From contig NZ_CP038026.1 in the NCBI RefSeq assembly GCF_004421005.1, positions 2,170,001 through 2,234,000 of the forward strand: a stretch of DNA of 64,000 nucleotides, in the 5' to 3' direction. The notes beneath the pieces were generated by a model. It saw only the letters and a program-made list of their open reading frames with translations. It ran no database searches and was not told the origin of the DNA. Origin of the DNA: Pseudoduganella plicata (GTDB lineage: Bacteria > Pseudomonadota > Gammaproteobacteria > Burkholderiales > Burkholderiaceae_D). Positions 26,056 through 34,461 of the stretch are shown here, piece after piece. A program made the position numbers and the translations under genes. The first letter of the stretch is position 1; the number at the start of each line of letters is the position of its first letter.

Positions 26056-27488
26056 TGACGAAACCAGCAATGATCAAACCTGTCCTGAGCGTGCTGGCCG
26101 CGGCCGTGCTGTCGGCATGCTCGCTGGCGCCCACGTACCAGCTCCCCGCCGCCCCCGTCGCGGGGGACTTCCCCGTCAACGCGCCTGGTGCCGGCGCCGC
26201 CGCGGCACCCGCCGCGGACGGAAAGGCCGCCGTCGACACGGGCTGGCGCGACTTCTTTGCCGACGACCGGCTGCGCTCCCTGATCGCCACGGCGCTGGGA
26301 AACAACCGCGACCTGCGCACGGCCGCGCTGCGCATCGAGGAGGCCCGCGCCGCGTACAACATCACGCGCGCAGACCGCCTGCCCAGCGTGAACGCGGGCC
26401 TGACGGGCACGCGGGCACGCGGGGCCGACTTCCGGAACACGCCGGGCCAGGGTGGCGTGGGCGAGTACTACGACGCCGGCATCTCGATCCCCGCGTTTGA
26501 GCTGGACTTCTTTGGCCGCGTGCGCAACCTGTCGGCCGCGGCGCTGTCTTCGTATCTCGCCACCGACGAAGCCCGGCGCGCGGCGCAGATCAGCACCGTG
26601 GCCGAAGTGGCGAAAGCGTATTTCACGGAGCGGGCGTATGCCGAACAGCAGCGGATCGCGCAGGCCACGTACGAAGCGCGCCGCCGCACCTACGACCTGA
26701 CGCGCCAGCGCCTGGAAGTGGGCGCCTCGTCGCTGCTGGATCTGCGCCTGAACGAAACGCTGATGGAAACGGCACGCGCGCAGGCGCTGGCGCTGGCCCG
26801 CCAGCGCGCGCAAGCGGAAAACGCGCTGACCCTGCTGGTGGGCGCGCCGCCCGCACAGGCGGCCTCCGGCCCGATGGCGGACGACCGCCAGATTGACGCG
26901 ATGAGCGCCGTGCCGGCCGGGCTGCCGTCGGACCTGCTGACCCGCCGCCCGGACATCCGTGCGGCCGAGCAGCGCCTGCGCGCGGCCAATGCCAATATCG
27001 GCGCGGCGCGGGCGGCCTTCTTCCCGCGCATCTCGCTGACGGCGGCGCTGGGCAGCAGCAGTCCGGAGTTCTCGGGGTTGTTCGACAGCGGCACGAAGAC
27101 GTGGTCGTTCGTGCCGCAGCTGGCCGTGCCGATCTTCGACGCGGGCCGCAACCGCGCGAACCTGAACCTGGCCGAGGTGCGCAAGGACATCGCCGTGGCA
27201 GATTACGAGCGCACCATCCAGGTGGCATTCCGCGAAGTGGCCGACGCACTGGCCGCACGCAGCTACCTGGCTGACCAGGTGGCCGCGCAACGGGCCATCC
27301 AGGAAGCCCAGGCGGAGCGCCTGCGGCTTCTGCAGCTGCGCTTCGAGAACGGCGTGGCCAGCACGCTCGACGTGCTCGATGCGCAGCGCGAGCTGTTCGA
27401 CGCCGAACAGCAGCTGGTGCAGGCGCGCCTGCTGCGCACGACCAGCGCCATCGACCTGTATCGGGCGCTGGGGGGAGGATTGCAGTAG
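26052..27488 (+). CDS. RND efflux outer-membrane channel lipoprotein (OprM/NodT family)
   Basis: 478 residues with a lipobox (AAVLSACSLAPTYQLP; Cys at about 23) and two outer-membrane efflux repeats (about 70-255 and 280-470). The characteristic DLLTRRPDIRAAEQRLRAAN, FFPRISLTAALGSSS and PIFDAGRNRANL motifs are present. It forms the trimeric exit duct for the AcrAB-like pump encoded immediately upstream. The start overlaps the pump stop (ATGATG around the TGA), indicating translational coupling. Confidence 0.95.
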   Translation: MMTKPAMIKPVLSVLAAAVLSACSLAPTYQLPAAPVAGDFPVNAPGAGAAAAPAADGKAAVDTGWRDFFADDRLRSLIATALGNNRDLRTAALRIEEARAAYNITRADRLPSVNAGLTGTRARGADFRNTPGQGGVGEYYDAGISIPAFELDFFGRVRNLSAAALSSYLATDEARRAAQISTVAEVAKAYFTERAYAEQQRIAQATYEARRRTYDLTRQRLEVGASSLLDLRLNETLMETARAQALALARQRAQAENALTLLVGAPPAQAASGPMADDRQIDAMSAVPAGLPSDLLTRRPDIRAAEQRLRAANANIGAARAAFFPRISLTAALGSSSPEFSGLFDSGTKTWSFVPQLAVPIFDAGRNRANLNLAEVRKDIAVADYERTIQVAFREVADALAARSYLADQVAAQRAIQEAQAERLRLLQLRFENGVASTLDVLDAQRELFDAEQQLVQARLLRTTSAIDLYRALGGGLQ

Positions 27489-27492
27489 TCGT

Positions 27493-28566
27493 ATGGATGC
27501 ACCCATCGTTATCCGGCTCGGCCAGCGCGCCCGCCAGCGCATCGCCACCGAAGGCCTGCAAGCGCTTGATGTCGCCATCGTTCCCGCTGCCGCCGGCGGG
27601 CCGAAGGGTCTGATCCTGCACGGCATCGACAAATGGCTGTTCGGCGAATGGCTGCCCGCCGCACCGCGCGAACGCCGCCTGATCGGCGCGTCGATCGGTG
27701 CGTGGCGCATGGCCGCCAGCGCGCTGGCCGATCCGGTCGCGGCGCACAAGCGCCTGGCCCACTACTACACGCACCAGACCTATCCCGACAAGGTGGATGC
27801 CGCATACGTCAGCCGCACCGTGCGCGCCCTGCTGGACGATGTGCTGGACGGGCACGGCGGCGAGGCGCTACGGCATCCGCTGCATCGCCTCGCCGTCATC
27901 ACGGCGCGCGGCATCGGCCCGCTGGCCGATACGCGCGGCGTACGCTGGCGCGAAATGGCCGGCTTCCTGCTGGCGGCGGCCGGCAATGCCGTCTCGCGCG
28001 CACGGCTGGCGCAGGCAATGGAGCGTGTGGTGTTTCACGATGCACGCGACGACAGTGCGTGGCTGCGCGAACAATTCGACGCCTTCGGGACGGCGTTCGC
28101 GGCCCTGGACGAGACCAACCTGCATGCGGCGCTGGTCGCCTCGGGCTCGATCCCGCTGGTTCTCGAAGCGGTCACGGACATCCCGGGTGCGCCGCCGGGC
28201 ACGTACTGGGACGGCGGCCTGATCGACTACCACCTGCACCTGCCGTATCGGCGCGATCCCGGCCTGGTGCTGTATCCGCACTTCACGGACTACATCGTGC
28301 CGGGCTGGCTCGATAAATCGCTGCCGTGGCGCCGCGTGAAGGATGCCGCACTGGACAACATGGTGCTCGTCTCGCCGTCGCCCTCATTTCTGGCTCGCCT
28401 GCCGAACGGCAAGATGCCCGACCGCGCCGACTTCCAGCGCTACGGGCAGAACCACGCCGCCCGCATCCGCGACTGGACGTTCGCCATTGGAGAGAGCGAG
28501 CGGATGGCGGAGACGCTGGCGCGGTGGGCGGAGAAGCCGGATCTGAAGCTGGCGTCCGGTTTCTGA
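27493..28566 (+). CDS. patatin-like phospholipase/acyl hydrolase
   Basis: 357 residues. The nucleophile elbow is GASIG with Ser67, preceded by an oxyanion-type Gly-rich loop (AAAGGPKGL, about 32-40); the catalytic Asp is Asp240 in WDGGLIDYH. This Ser-Asp dyad is the patatin signature, so the protein probably hydrolyses acyl esters of lipids. No signal peptide is seen. The ATG at 27493 is 4 bp after the stop of the efflux channel gene, so it may be carried on the RND operon transcript, although a functional link is not obvious. It is followed by a long inverted repeat and then by the convergent hemW. Confidence 0.82.
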   Translation: MDAPIVIRLGQRARQRIATEGLQALDVAIVPAAAGGPKGLILHGIDKWLFGEWLPAAPRERRLIGASIGAWRMAASALADPVAAHKRLAHYYTHQTYPDKVDAAYVSRTVRALLDDVLDGHGGEALRHPLHRLAVITARGIGPLADTRGVRWREMAGFLLAAAGNAVSRARLAQAMERVVFHDARDDSAWLREQFDAFGTAFAALDETNLHAALVASGSIPLVLEAVTDIPGAPPGTYWDGGLIDYHLHLPYRRDPGLVLYPHFTDYIVPGWLDKSLPWRRVKDAALDNMVLVSPSPSFLARLPNGKMPDRADFQRYGQNHAARIRDWTFAIGESERMAETLARWAEKPDLKLASGF

Positions 28567-28575
28567 CTACAACGG

Positions 28576-28738
28576 CCGAGCCCGTGACAACCTCGGGGTC
28601 AGGCACGGAAACTGTCACGAACTCAACCGTAACGTGGTGAATCGCCCGATTGTTGTCAAAATCGACGACGTGTTACCGCACGTAGCGATGAGTCCGTGAC
28701 AGTTTTTGTGCCTGACCCCGTTGTTGTCACGAGCTCGG
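28576..28738. repeat. 163-bp element with 49-bp imperfect inverted repeats
   Basis: The left arm (28576-28624) and the reverse complement of the right arm (28690-28738) agree at 43 of 49 positions, including GGGGTCAGGCAC and AAACTGTCACG. The 65-bp centre has no coding frame of note. It fills the gap between the convergent patatin and hemW genes. It resembles a miniature inverted-repeat element, or a very long bidirectional terminator. No clear target duplication is visible at the borders. Confidence 0.75.
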
Positions 28739-28750
28739 CTTTTGGCAGTC

Positions 28751-29992
28751 TTACAGCAGGAACATCTCCTGCAAGTCATTGAGGAAGCGCTGCCCCAGCT
28801 CGGTGGGGCGGATGATGGCGTGGTCGCGGTACAGCAGGCCCTTGGCCTCGGCGGCATTGAGCTGCTTTTCGATGGTATTCAGCGCCAGGCCCGTGCGCTC
28901 GGCATACAGGTTCGGCGTGAAGCCTTCGCGCAGGCGCAACGTATTGAGCATGAATTCGAAGCCCATCTCGTCGCGCCCGATCTCGCGCTCTTCCTGCACG
29001 GGCGTGCCGGCTGCGACCTGCTCCATGTACGACTTCGGCTGCTTGTACCGGGCCTGGCGCAGCACGCGGTGCGGGAACGACAGCTTCGAGTGCGCGCCCG
29101 CGCCGATGCCGAGATAGTCGCCGAACTGCCAGTAGTTCAGGTTGTGGCGGGCGCGATGGCCCGGCTGCGCGTAGGCCGACACTTCGTAGTGGCCGTAACC
29201 CGCATCGGCCGTCATCTGCGCGATCAGGTCCTGCATGTCGGCGCTGGCGTCGTCGTCCGGCAGCTGCGGCGGGTACTTGGCGAAGACCGTGTTCGGTTCC
29301 ATCGTCAGGTGATACAGCGACAGGTGCGGCGGCCGGTAGGACAGCGCCGTCTCCAGGTCCGTGCGCGCCTCGGCCAGCGTCTGTTGCGGCAGCGCGTACA
29401 TCAGGTCGAGGTTGAAGTTGTCGAAGTTCGCCTGTGCGATCTCGACGGCGCGGCGCGCCTCGTTCTCGTCGTGGATGCGGCCCAGCGACTGCAGGTGGTG
29501 GCCGTTGAAGCTCTGGATGCCGATCGACAGCCGGTTGATGCCGCTGGCGCGGTAGCTGCGGAACTTCTCCGCTTCAAACGTGCCGGGATTGGCTTCCAGC
29601 GTGATCTCGGCATCGCTGTCCAGCGGCAGCAAGGTGCGCAGATCCGACATCAGCCGGTCCAGGCCCGCCGCCGACATCAGGCTGGGCGTACCGCCGCCGA
29701 CAAACACCGTATATATCTTCCTGCCCCAGATCAGCGGCAGCGCCATTTCCAGGTCGGCCCGCAGCGCGTCGAGGTACTGCCGCTCCGGCACCTCGCCCTT
29801 TGCTTCGTGCGAGTTGAAGTCGCAGTAGGGGCACTTGCGCACGCACCACGGCCAGTGGATGTACAGCGACAGCGGCGGCAGCGCGGACAGGTTCAGCGCG
29901 CCCGGCTGCAGGTACTGCGCGGCGACGCCGGCAGCGCTGTCGATGGTGCGGGTCGGTGCGGTCTTCACGCCGACGGGTTTGATCGGGATCAT
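28751..29992 (-). CDS. hemW: radical SAM heme chaperone HemW
   Basis: 413 residues. The radical-SAM iron-sulphur ligands are Cys50, Cys54 and Cys57 in CVRKCPYCDF, with VFVGGGTPSLM and SIGIQSFNGHHLQSLGR typical of HemW rather than of HemN (there is no extended HemN N-terminus or fourth Cys pattern). HemW binds heme and delivers it to respiratory enzymes; it was formerly annotated as coproporphyrinogen oxidase-like. The ATG at 29992 overlaps the rdgB stop by 4 bp (ATGA), so the pair is co-translated, as in many Betaproteobacteria. Confidence 0.93.
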   Translation of the reverse strand: MIPIKPVGVKTAPTRTIDSAAGVAAQYLQPGALNLSALPPLSLYIHWPWCVRKCPYCDFNSHEAKGEVPERQYLDALRADLEMALPLIWGRKIYTVFVGGGTPSLMSAAGLDRLMSDLRTLLPLDSDAEITLEANPGTFEAEKFRSYRASGINRLSIGIQSFNGHHLQSLGRIHDENEARRAVEIAQANFDNFNLDLMYALPQQTLAEARTDLETALSYRPPHLSLYHLTMEPNTVFAKYPPQLPDDDASADMQDLIAQMTADAGYGHYEVSAYAQPGHRARHNLNYWQFGDYLGIGAGAHSKLSFPHRVLRQARYKQPKSYMEQVAAGTPVQEEREIGRDEMGFEFMLNTLRLREGFTPNLYAERTGLALNTIEKQLNAAEAKGLLYRDHAIIRPTELGQRFLNDLQEMFLL

Positions 29993-30573
29993 TTCAGCTT
30001 GTCTACCAGTGCACGTAGCGCCTGGCCGCGATGCGACAGGCGGTTCTTTTCTTCCGGCGCCAGTTCGGCCGTGCACTTGCCCAGTTCCGGAATAAAGAAG
30101 TGCGGGTCGTAACCGAAGCCACCCGCGCCTCGCGCTTCCGGCACGATGACGCCGTTCCACCGGCCGTCGGCAATGACGGGTTGCGGGTCGTCGGCATGGC
30201 GTACGAACACCAGCACGCAGTAGTAATACGCCGACTTGTCGTCATGCGCGGCGAGATCGGCGATCAGCTTTTCGTTGTTGCGCGCGTCCGATTTCGGCTC
30301 GCCCGCGAAGCGCGCCGAGAAGACACCAGGCGCGCCGCCCAGCGCATTGACGCAGACACCGGAATCGTCGGCCAGCGCTGGCAATCCGGTTAGGCGCGAC
30401 GCGTGCCGCGCCTTTGTCAGCGCGTTCTCGACAAACGTGAAATACGGCTCTTCGGCCTCCGGCACGTCGTACTCGCCCTGGGCGTGCACTTCGAAGCCGA
30501 CAGTCGACAGCAGTTCGTTGAATTCCTTCAGTTTGCCCGCGTTATTGGAGGCGAGGATGAGTTTCTGGGTCAT
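29989..30573 (-). CDS. rdgB: RdgB/HAM1 non-canonical purine NTP pyrophosphatase (dITP/XTP)
   Basis: 194 residues. It hydrolyses dITP, XTP and related deaminated nucleotides to monophosphates, keeping them out of DNA and RNA. Hallmarks: substrate-binding SNNAGKLKEF at the N-terminus, FVENALTKARHA, the metal-binding ADDSG, GAPGVFSARF and GFGYDPHFFIPE, and the C-terminal SHRGQALRAL. It is co-translated with hemW. The upstream gap to rph contains a REP-like hairpin, so the usual rph-rdgB-hemW read-through may be reduced here. Confidence 0.96.
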   Translation of the reverse strand: MTQKLILASNNAGKLKEFNELLSTVGFEVHAQGEYDVPEAEEPYFTFVENALTKARHASRLTGLPALADDSGVCVNALGGAPGVFSARFAGEPKSDARNNEKLIADLAAHDDKSAYYYCVLVFVRHADDPQPVIADGRWNGVIVPEARGAGGFGYDPHFFIPELGKCTAELAPEEKNRLSHRGQALRALVDKLK

Positions 30574-30601
30574 GGCAATGAGTCGGCGGCAGCAATGTTT
30601 T

Positions 30602-30668
30602 CCGAAAACCGGTGACAGGCACCTGTTTCCACAATCTGGAAACTGGTGCCTGTCACCGGTTTTTTCGG
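30602..30668. repeat. REP-like palindrome between rdgB and rph
   Basis: Two arms, each with the core ACCGGTGACAGGCACC, in inverted orientation (30602-30630 and 30638-30668) around a 7-base loop. The arms also match in the flanking CCGAAAA and GTTTCC. The structure ends in a T-run on the plus strand and an A-run that becomes a T-run on the minus strand, so it could terminate transcription. It is the same family as the repeats at 34.4, 38.8, 39.6 and 59.5 kb. Confidence 0.85.
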
Positions 30669-30680
30669 GGAGGCGGTATT

Positions 30681-31415
30681 TTACCCCGCCAGCCCGAGGG
30701 TCTGCTTCTGCAGCGCGATCAGGTCGCGGATACCGCCCTCGGCCAGGTCGAGCAGGCGGTTCATCGTGGCGCGGTCGAACGCGGCGCCTTCGGCCGTGCC
30801 CTGCACTTCGACGAAGTGGCCGGCATCGGTCATGATGACGTTCATGTCGGTGTCGCAGGCCGAGTCTTCCGGATAGTCCAGGTCCAGGACCGGCATGCCC
30901 TGGTAGACACCGACGGAGATGGCGGCAACGAAGTGCTTGACGGGGACGGCTGGCAGCAGGCCTTTGTCCACCAGCTTCGAGAACGCGTCAAACGCGGCCA
31001 CCATCGCGCCCGTGATCGACGCCGTGCGCGTGCCGCCGTCGGCCTGGATCACGTCGCAGTCGAGGTGCAGGGTGCGTTCGCCGAATGCCTGCAGGTCGAA
31101 CGCGGCGCGCAGCGAGCGGCCGATCAGGCGCTGGATCTCCTGCGTGCGCCCGCTTTGCTTGCCCTTGGCCGCTTCGCGGTCCATGCGCGAATGCGTCGAG
31201 CGGGGCAGCATGCCGTATTCGGCCGTCATCCAGCCCTGCCCTTTGCCCTTCAGGAAGCCCGGAACCTTCTCTTCGATGCTGGCGGTGCAGATCACCTTCG
31301 TGTCGCCGCATTCGATCAGCACGGAGCCTTCCGCGTGCCTAGTGTAGTTGCGGGTCAGGCGCAGCGTGCGCAGCTGGTCGACGGCGCGGCCGCTGGGGCG
31401 GGATGCAAATGTCAT
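30681..31415 (-). CDS. rph: ribonuclease PH
   Basis: Phosphorolytic 3' to 5' exoribonuclease that trims tRNA 3' ends and takes part in rRNA turnover; hexameric. 244 residues, standard length, with the N-terminal [20 protein letters not shown], the phosphate-binding [17 protein letters not shown] and [18 protein letters not shown] motifs all intact. It is followed on the same strand by the REP hairpin and rdgB, and preceded by the PP2C gene (38 bp). Confidence 0.96.
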   Translation of the reverse strand: MTFASRPSGRAVDQLRTLRLTRNYTRHAEGSVLIECGDTKVICTASIEEKVPGFLKGKGQGWMTAEYGMLPRSTHSRMDREAAKGKQSGRTQEIQRLIGRSLRAAFDLQAFGERTLHLDCDVIQADGGTRTASITGAMVAAFDAFSKLVDKGLLPAVPVKHFVAAISVGVYQGMPVLDLDYPEDSACDTDMNVIMTDAGHFVEVQGTAEGAAFDRATMNRLLDLAEGGIRDLIALQKQTLGLAG

Positions 31416-31453
31416 GGTGTTCCTGTTCTGGTTATCTGAGGATTATCTGAGGA

Positions 31454-32386
31454 TTATCCAAGTAAGCGCGATGATTTTTCGATGGCGCCGCGGATTTCGG
31501 CGATGGCCTTGTCGATCTCTTCCTCGTCGAACGGGTCGAAGCCCGTGCCGGGCGTGATCGTCGAGCCGTGCAGGTCCCCCGGCAGCGCATCGGTCGAGAT
31601 GAGCGACGGCGTCGTCATGACTTCCGTCGGAACGTCGCTGGCGCCGGCGCCGCCCTGCCAGGTGATGGCCAGGCCGGTCGCATTGTCGCCCGCTTCGCCG
31701 CCGCGGCGCAATGCCGCCTGCAGCAGCTCGGGCACGGCGCGCACGACGGCGCGCGTGGACAATGCATCGACCAGGTCCGGTTCGTCCAGCACGGCCCACA
31801 GGCCATCGGAGCATAATAGCATCGTGTCGCCCGGCCGCAGGCTGGCGCGCGGCGAAACGTCCACCCGCGGCGCCGTGGCTGCGCCCAGGCAGTTATACAG
31901 CTTGTTGCGGTCCGGGTGCGTGGCCCGTGCCGACTCGGGCACCTTGCCCTTTTCGATCAGGTTCCCGACGTGCGAGTGGTCGCGCGTGCGCGCCAGCACG
32001 CAGCCGTCGCGCAGCCAGTACAGGCGCGAATCGCCGCAATGGGCCCACGTGGCCGTATTGTGCTGGATGAGGCAGACGACGATCGTCGTGCGCGGCGTGT
32101 CGGGCATCCCCTGCTGCTGCGCGTAGCGGTGGATTTCGCGGTGCGCCGCCATGCAGGCATCCTGCAGGAAGCGCTCCGGCCCCTTGACGTAGGGCGTGGC
32201 CTGCTGCTGGAACAGGGCGGAAATCGTCTGCAGCGCCACCTGCGCCGCCGCCTCGCCACGCAGATGGCCGCCCATGCCGTCGGCCAGCACCAGCAACAGC
32301 GCGTCGCGCGTGAAGCTGTAACCCATGCGGTCCTGGTTGACTCTGCGCCCGCCGATATGGCTTTCCTGATAAACGGAAAATTGCAT
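31454..32386 (-). CDS. PP2C-family serine/threonine protein phosphatase
   Basis: 310 residues. The metal-binding PPM motifs are visible: GGRRVNQDR (Asp19), LADGMGGH (Asp36), HCGDSRLYWLR, LLCSDGLW and GDNATGLAI. An acidic C-terminal extension (about 260-300, DPFDEEEIDKAIAEI) follows the catalytic core. It probably removes phosphates put on by the protein kinase encoded 7 bp upstream. Such kinase/phosphatase pairs next to rph and yicC are common in Burkholderiales. The ATG at 32386 gives the usual N-terminus MQFSVYQESHIGGRRVNQD. Confidence 0.9.
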   Translation of the reverse strand: MQFSVYQESHIGGRRVNQDRMGYSFTRDALLLVLADGMGGHLRGEAAAQVALQTISALFQQQATPYVKGPERFLQDACMAAHREIHRYAQQQGMPDTPRTTIVVCLIQHNTATWAHCGDSRLYWLRDGCVLARTRDHSHVGNLIEKGKVPESARATHPDRNKLYNCLGAATAPRVDVSPRASLRPGDTMLLCSDGLWAVLDEPDLVDALSTRAVVRAVPELLQAALRRGGEAGDNATGLAITWQGGAGASDVPTEVMTTPSLISTDALPGDLHGSTITPGTGFDPFDEEEIDKAIAEIRGAIEKSSRLLG

Positions 32387-32393
32387 GGCAGTG

Positions 32394-33395
32394 CTACGGC
32401 TGCAAGGTGTCGGGTGCGCCGGCGGGACGCCGCCAGCGCGCCGCCAGCCGCCGTGCCAATCCTTGCAGGCCGCGCGGCGCCGGTATTGCCTGTGCGGCTG
32501 GCGCATGGTCCTGCAACGGCTCCTGCAGCGCCTTCTGCAGCGCGAACAGGCTTTGCGGCCGGGCCAGCGGATCGACCTGCAAGGCCCAGCGCACCAGGTC
32601 GACGAGCTGCCGCGAATAGCGCTCGCGCAGCCGCTCGAAGTGCGCGTCCATCCGGTCGTCCTTGCGGCGCGCGTCCGCCGGCTGCGGCGGCGCGCCTGCC
32701 ATGCAGGCGAACATCGACGCGCCGATGCTGTACGCGTCCGTCCACGGCCCCAGCGCTTCGGTCTTCACGTACAGCTCTGGCGCGGCAAAGCCGGGGGTAT
32801 ACATGGGCTGGAGCGTCGGGATATCGGTATTCACGGTCTGGCGCGCCGCGCCGAAATCGAGCAGCATCGGCGTGCCGTCGGTGCGCAGGTAGATATTGGC
32901 CGGTTTCAGGTCGAGATGCAGCAGCTGGCTCGCATGCACCTCGCGCAGGCCCTTGAGCACCTGCGTGAAAATCTGGCGGATGAATGCCTCGCCGATCCGG
33001 CCGCCCTTGGCGTGCTGGCGGCCGATGAATTCCTGCAGCGAGTGACCGGAGTCATAAGCCATGACCATATAAACTGTGTCGTTGGCGCGAAAAAAATTCA
33101 ACACTCTCACAACATTTGGATGCGAAATGCGCGCCAGCGCCCGGCCCTCTTCGAAGAAGCATTTCAGGCCGATGCGGAAGATGGCGAGGTTGTTTTTCGA
33201 TACGGAGGGCGCCAGTTCACCGGCTTGCCGCAATGCGAGGGCGCTGGGCAGATACTCCTTGATGGCGACCGCATTGCCGTCGCCGTCATAGGCGAGATAA
33301 ACAATACTGAACCCGCCTGACGCAATTTTCTTTACAATGCGGTATCCAGCTAAAGCCATCCCATCCGGCAATGGGGCGTTGTTTTGTGCAGCCAT
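32394..33395 (-). CDS. eukaryotic-like serine/threonine protein kinase
   Basis: 333 residues, soluble. Gly-rich loop ASGGFSIVYLA, ATP-binding Lys46 in VAIKEYLP, catalytic loop HLDLKPANIYL (Asp162; a non-RD type, with Leu for Arg), DFG at 180-182, and the APE motif seen as AAPEL. The C-terminal tail (about 285-333) is Ala/Pro/Arg-rich and has no sensor domain or membrane helix. It is paired with the PP2C phosphatase in a two-gene unit and divergent from yicC (73-bp gap). Substrates are unknown. Confidence 0.9.
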   Translation of the reverse strand: MAAQNNAPLPDGMALAGYRIVKKIASGGFSIVYLAYDGDGNAVAIKEYLPSALALRQAGELAPSVSKNNLAIFRIGLKCFFEEGRALARISHPNVVRVLNFFRANDTVYMVMAYDSGHSLQEFIGRQHAKGGRIGEAFIRQIFTQVLKGLREVHASQLLHLDLKPANIYLRTDGTPMLLDFGAARQTVNTDIPTLQPMYTPGFAAPELYVKTEALGPWTDAYSIGASMFACMAGAPPQPADARRKDDRMDAHFERLRERYSRQLVDLVRWALQVDPLARPQSLFALQKALQEPLQDHAPAAQAIPAPRGLQGLARRLAARWRRPAGAPDTLQP

Positions 33396-33468
33396 AGGTT
33401 TCCTCGCCTCAACACCCGGATTGTGTGGACAAAACCAACTAATGTAAAGCTAAAATCGGGGATATCCA

Positions 33469-34374
33469 TTGAGCATTTCCAGCATGACGGGCTACGCGGT
33501 TGCCACCAGCGAAAGCGCGGCGGGAACTCTGACAATCGAGATCAAGAGCGTCAATTCCCGTTTTCTTGACCTCCAGTTCCGCATCAACGACGACCTGCGC
33601 GCACTCGAACCCGATCTGCGTGCCGCCATCATGGCCGCCATCACGCGCGGCAAGGTCGAGATCCGTCTCAGTTTCGGCCGCAAGGCCGCCGGTGCCGGCA
33701 CCCAGGCGCTCAACGTGCCACTGCTCAGCGAGCTGTCGCGCCTGCAGTCCGAAGTGAAGAGCCACTTCGCCGGCGCCCAGGCGATGTCCGTGGCCGAACT
33801 GCTGCGCTGGCCCGGTGTCGTCGAGGAAGCACAGATCGGCCAGGACTCGCTGCAGGCCGACGTCGCCGCGCTGATGGGCCGCACGGTGCAGGCGTTCGTG
33901 ACCAGCCGCCAGCGCGAAGGCGCGGCGCTGGAAGCGATGCTGATTTCCCGCATCGAGGCGATGGAAGCCATCGTCAAACGCATCACGCCGCTGATTCCCC
34001 AAGTCGTGGCAGCGTTCCAGCAAAAGGCCATCGAGCGCATGCAGGAAGCGCTGGGCCTGGCATCGCAGGGCTCCAACAGCAGCCTGTCGCGCCAGGACGC
34101 GATGGAGCGCATCCGCCAGGAAGTCATCCTGTACGGCATCCGCATCGACGTGGCCGAAGAGCTGGGCCGCCTGTCGGCGCACCTGTCGGAAACCCGCCAC
34201 ATCCTGAAAAAAGGCGGCCAGGTGGGCAAGCGTCTCGACTTCATGATGCAGGAGCTGAACCGCGAAGCCAACACGCTGGGCGCCAAGGCCTCCGTCAAGG
34301 AGCTGGCGGACGCGTCGATGGAACTGAAGCTGCTGATCGAGCAGATGCGCGAGCAGGTCCAGAACCTCGAGTAA
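33469..34374 (+). CDS. yicC: YicC-family endoribonuclease
   Basis: 301 residues. The N-terminal YicC-like domain (SMTGYAVATSESAAGTLTIE, IKSVNSRFLDL, GKVEIRLSFGRK) and the C-terminal DUF1732 (ETRHILKKGGQVGKRLDF, MMQELNREANTLGAKA) are complete. Members of this family were shown to be RNases, with roles in stationary phase and sRNA turnover. The start is probably the TTG at 33469 (reading SISSMTGYA, with GGGG nine bases upstream); the ATG at 33484 is the alternative. It stands upstream of gmk in many Betaproteobacteria; here a reverse-strand hydrolase separates them. Confidence 0.93.
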   Translation: MSISSMTGYAVATSESAAGTLTIEIKSVNSRFLDLQFRINDDLRALEPDLRAAIMAAITRGKVEIRLSFGRKAAGAGTQALNVPLLSELSRLQSEVKSHFAGAQAMSVAELLRWPGVVEEAQIGQDSLQADVAALMGRTVQAFVTSRQREGAALEAMLISRIEAMEAIVKRITPLIPQVVAAFQQKAIERMQEALGLASQGSNSSLSRQDAMERIRQEVILYGIRIDVAEELGRLSAHLSETRHILKKGGQVGKRLDFMMQELNREANTLGAKASVKELADASMELKLLIEQMREQVQNLE

Positions 34375-34383
34375 CCGCCAAAA

Positions 34384-34437
34384 AAAACCGGTGACAGGCT
34401 CCGTTTCTCAAAAACCGGAGCCTGGCACCGGTTTAAG
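34384..34437. repeat. REP-like inverted pair between yicC and the hydrolase gene
   Basis: The plus-strand arm AAACCGGTGACAGGCTCC and an inverted arm GGAGCCTGGCACCGGTTT are separated by about 16 bases. The two arms differ by one base in the core. It begins 10 bases after the yicC stop and lies in the convergent gap, where it could act as a bidirectional terminator. Confidence 0.82.
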
Positions 34438-34461
34438 AAATGGCGGGTGCCCCGCCATTTT

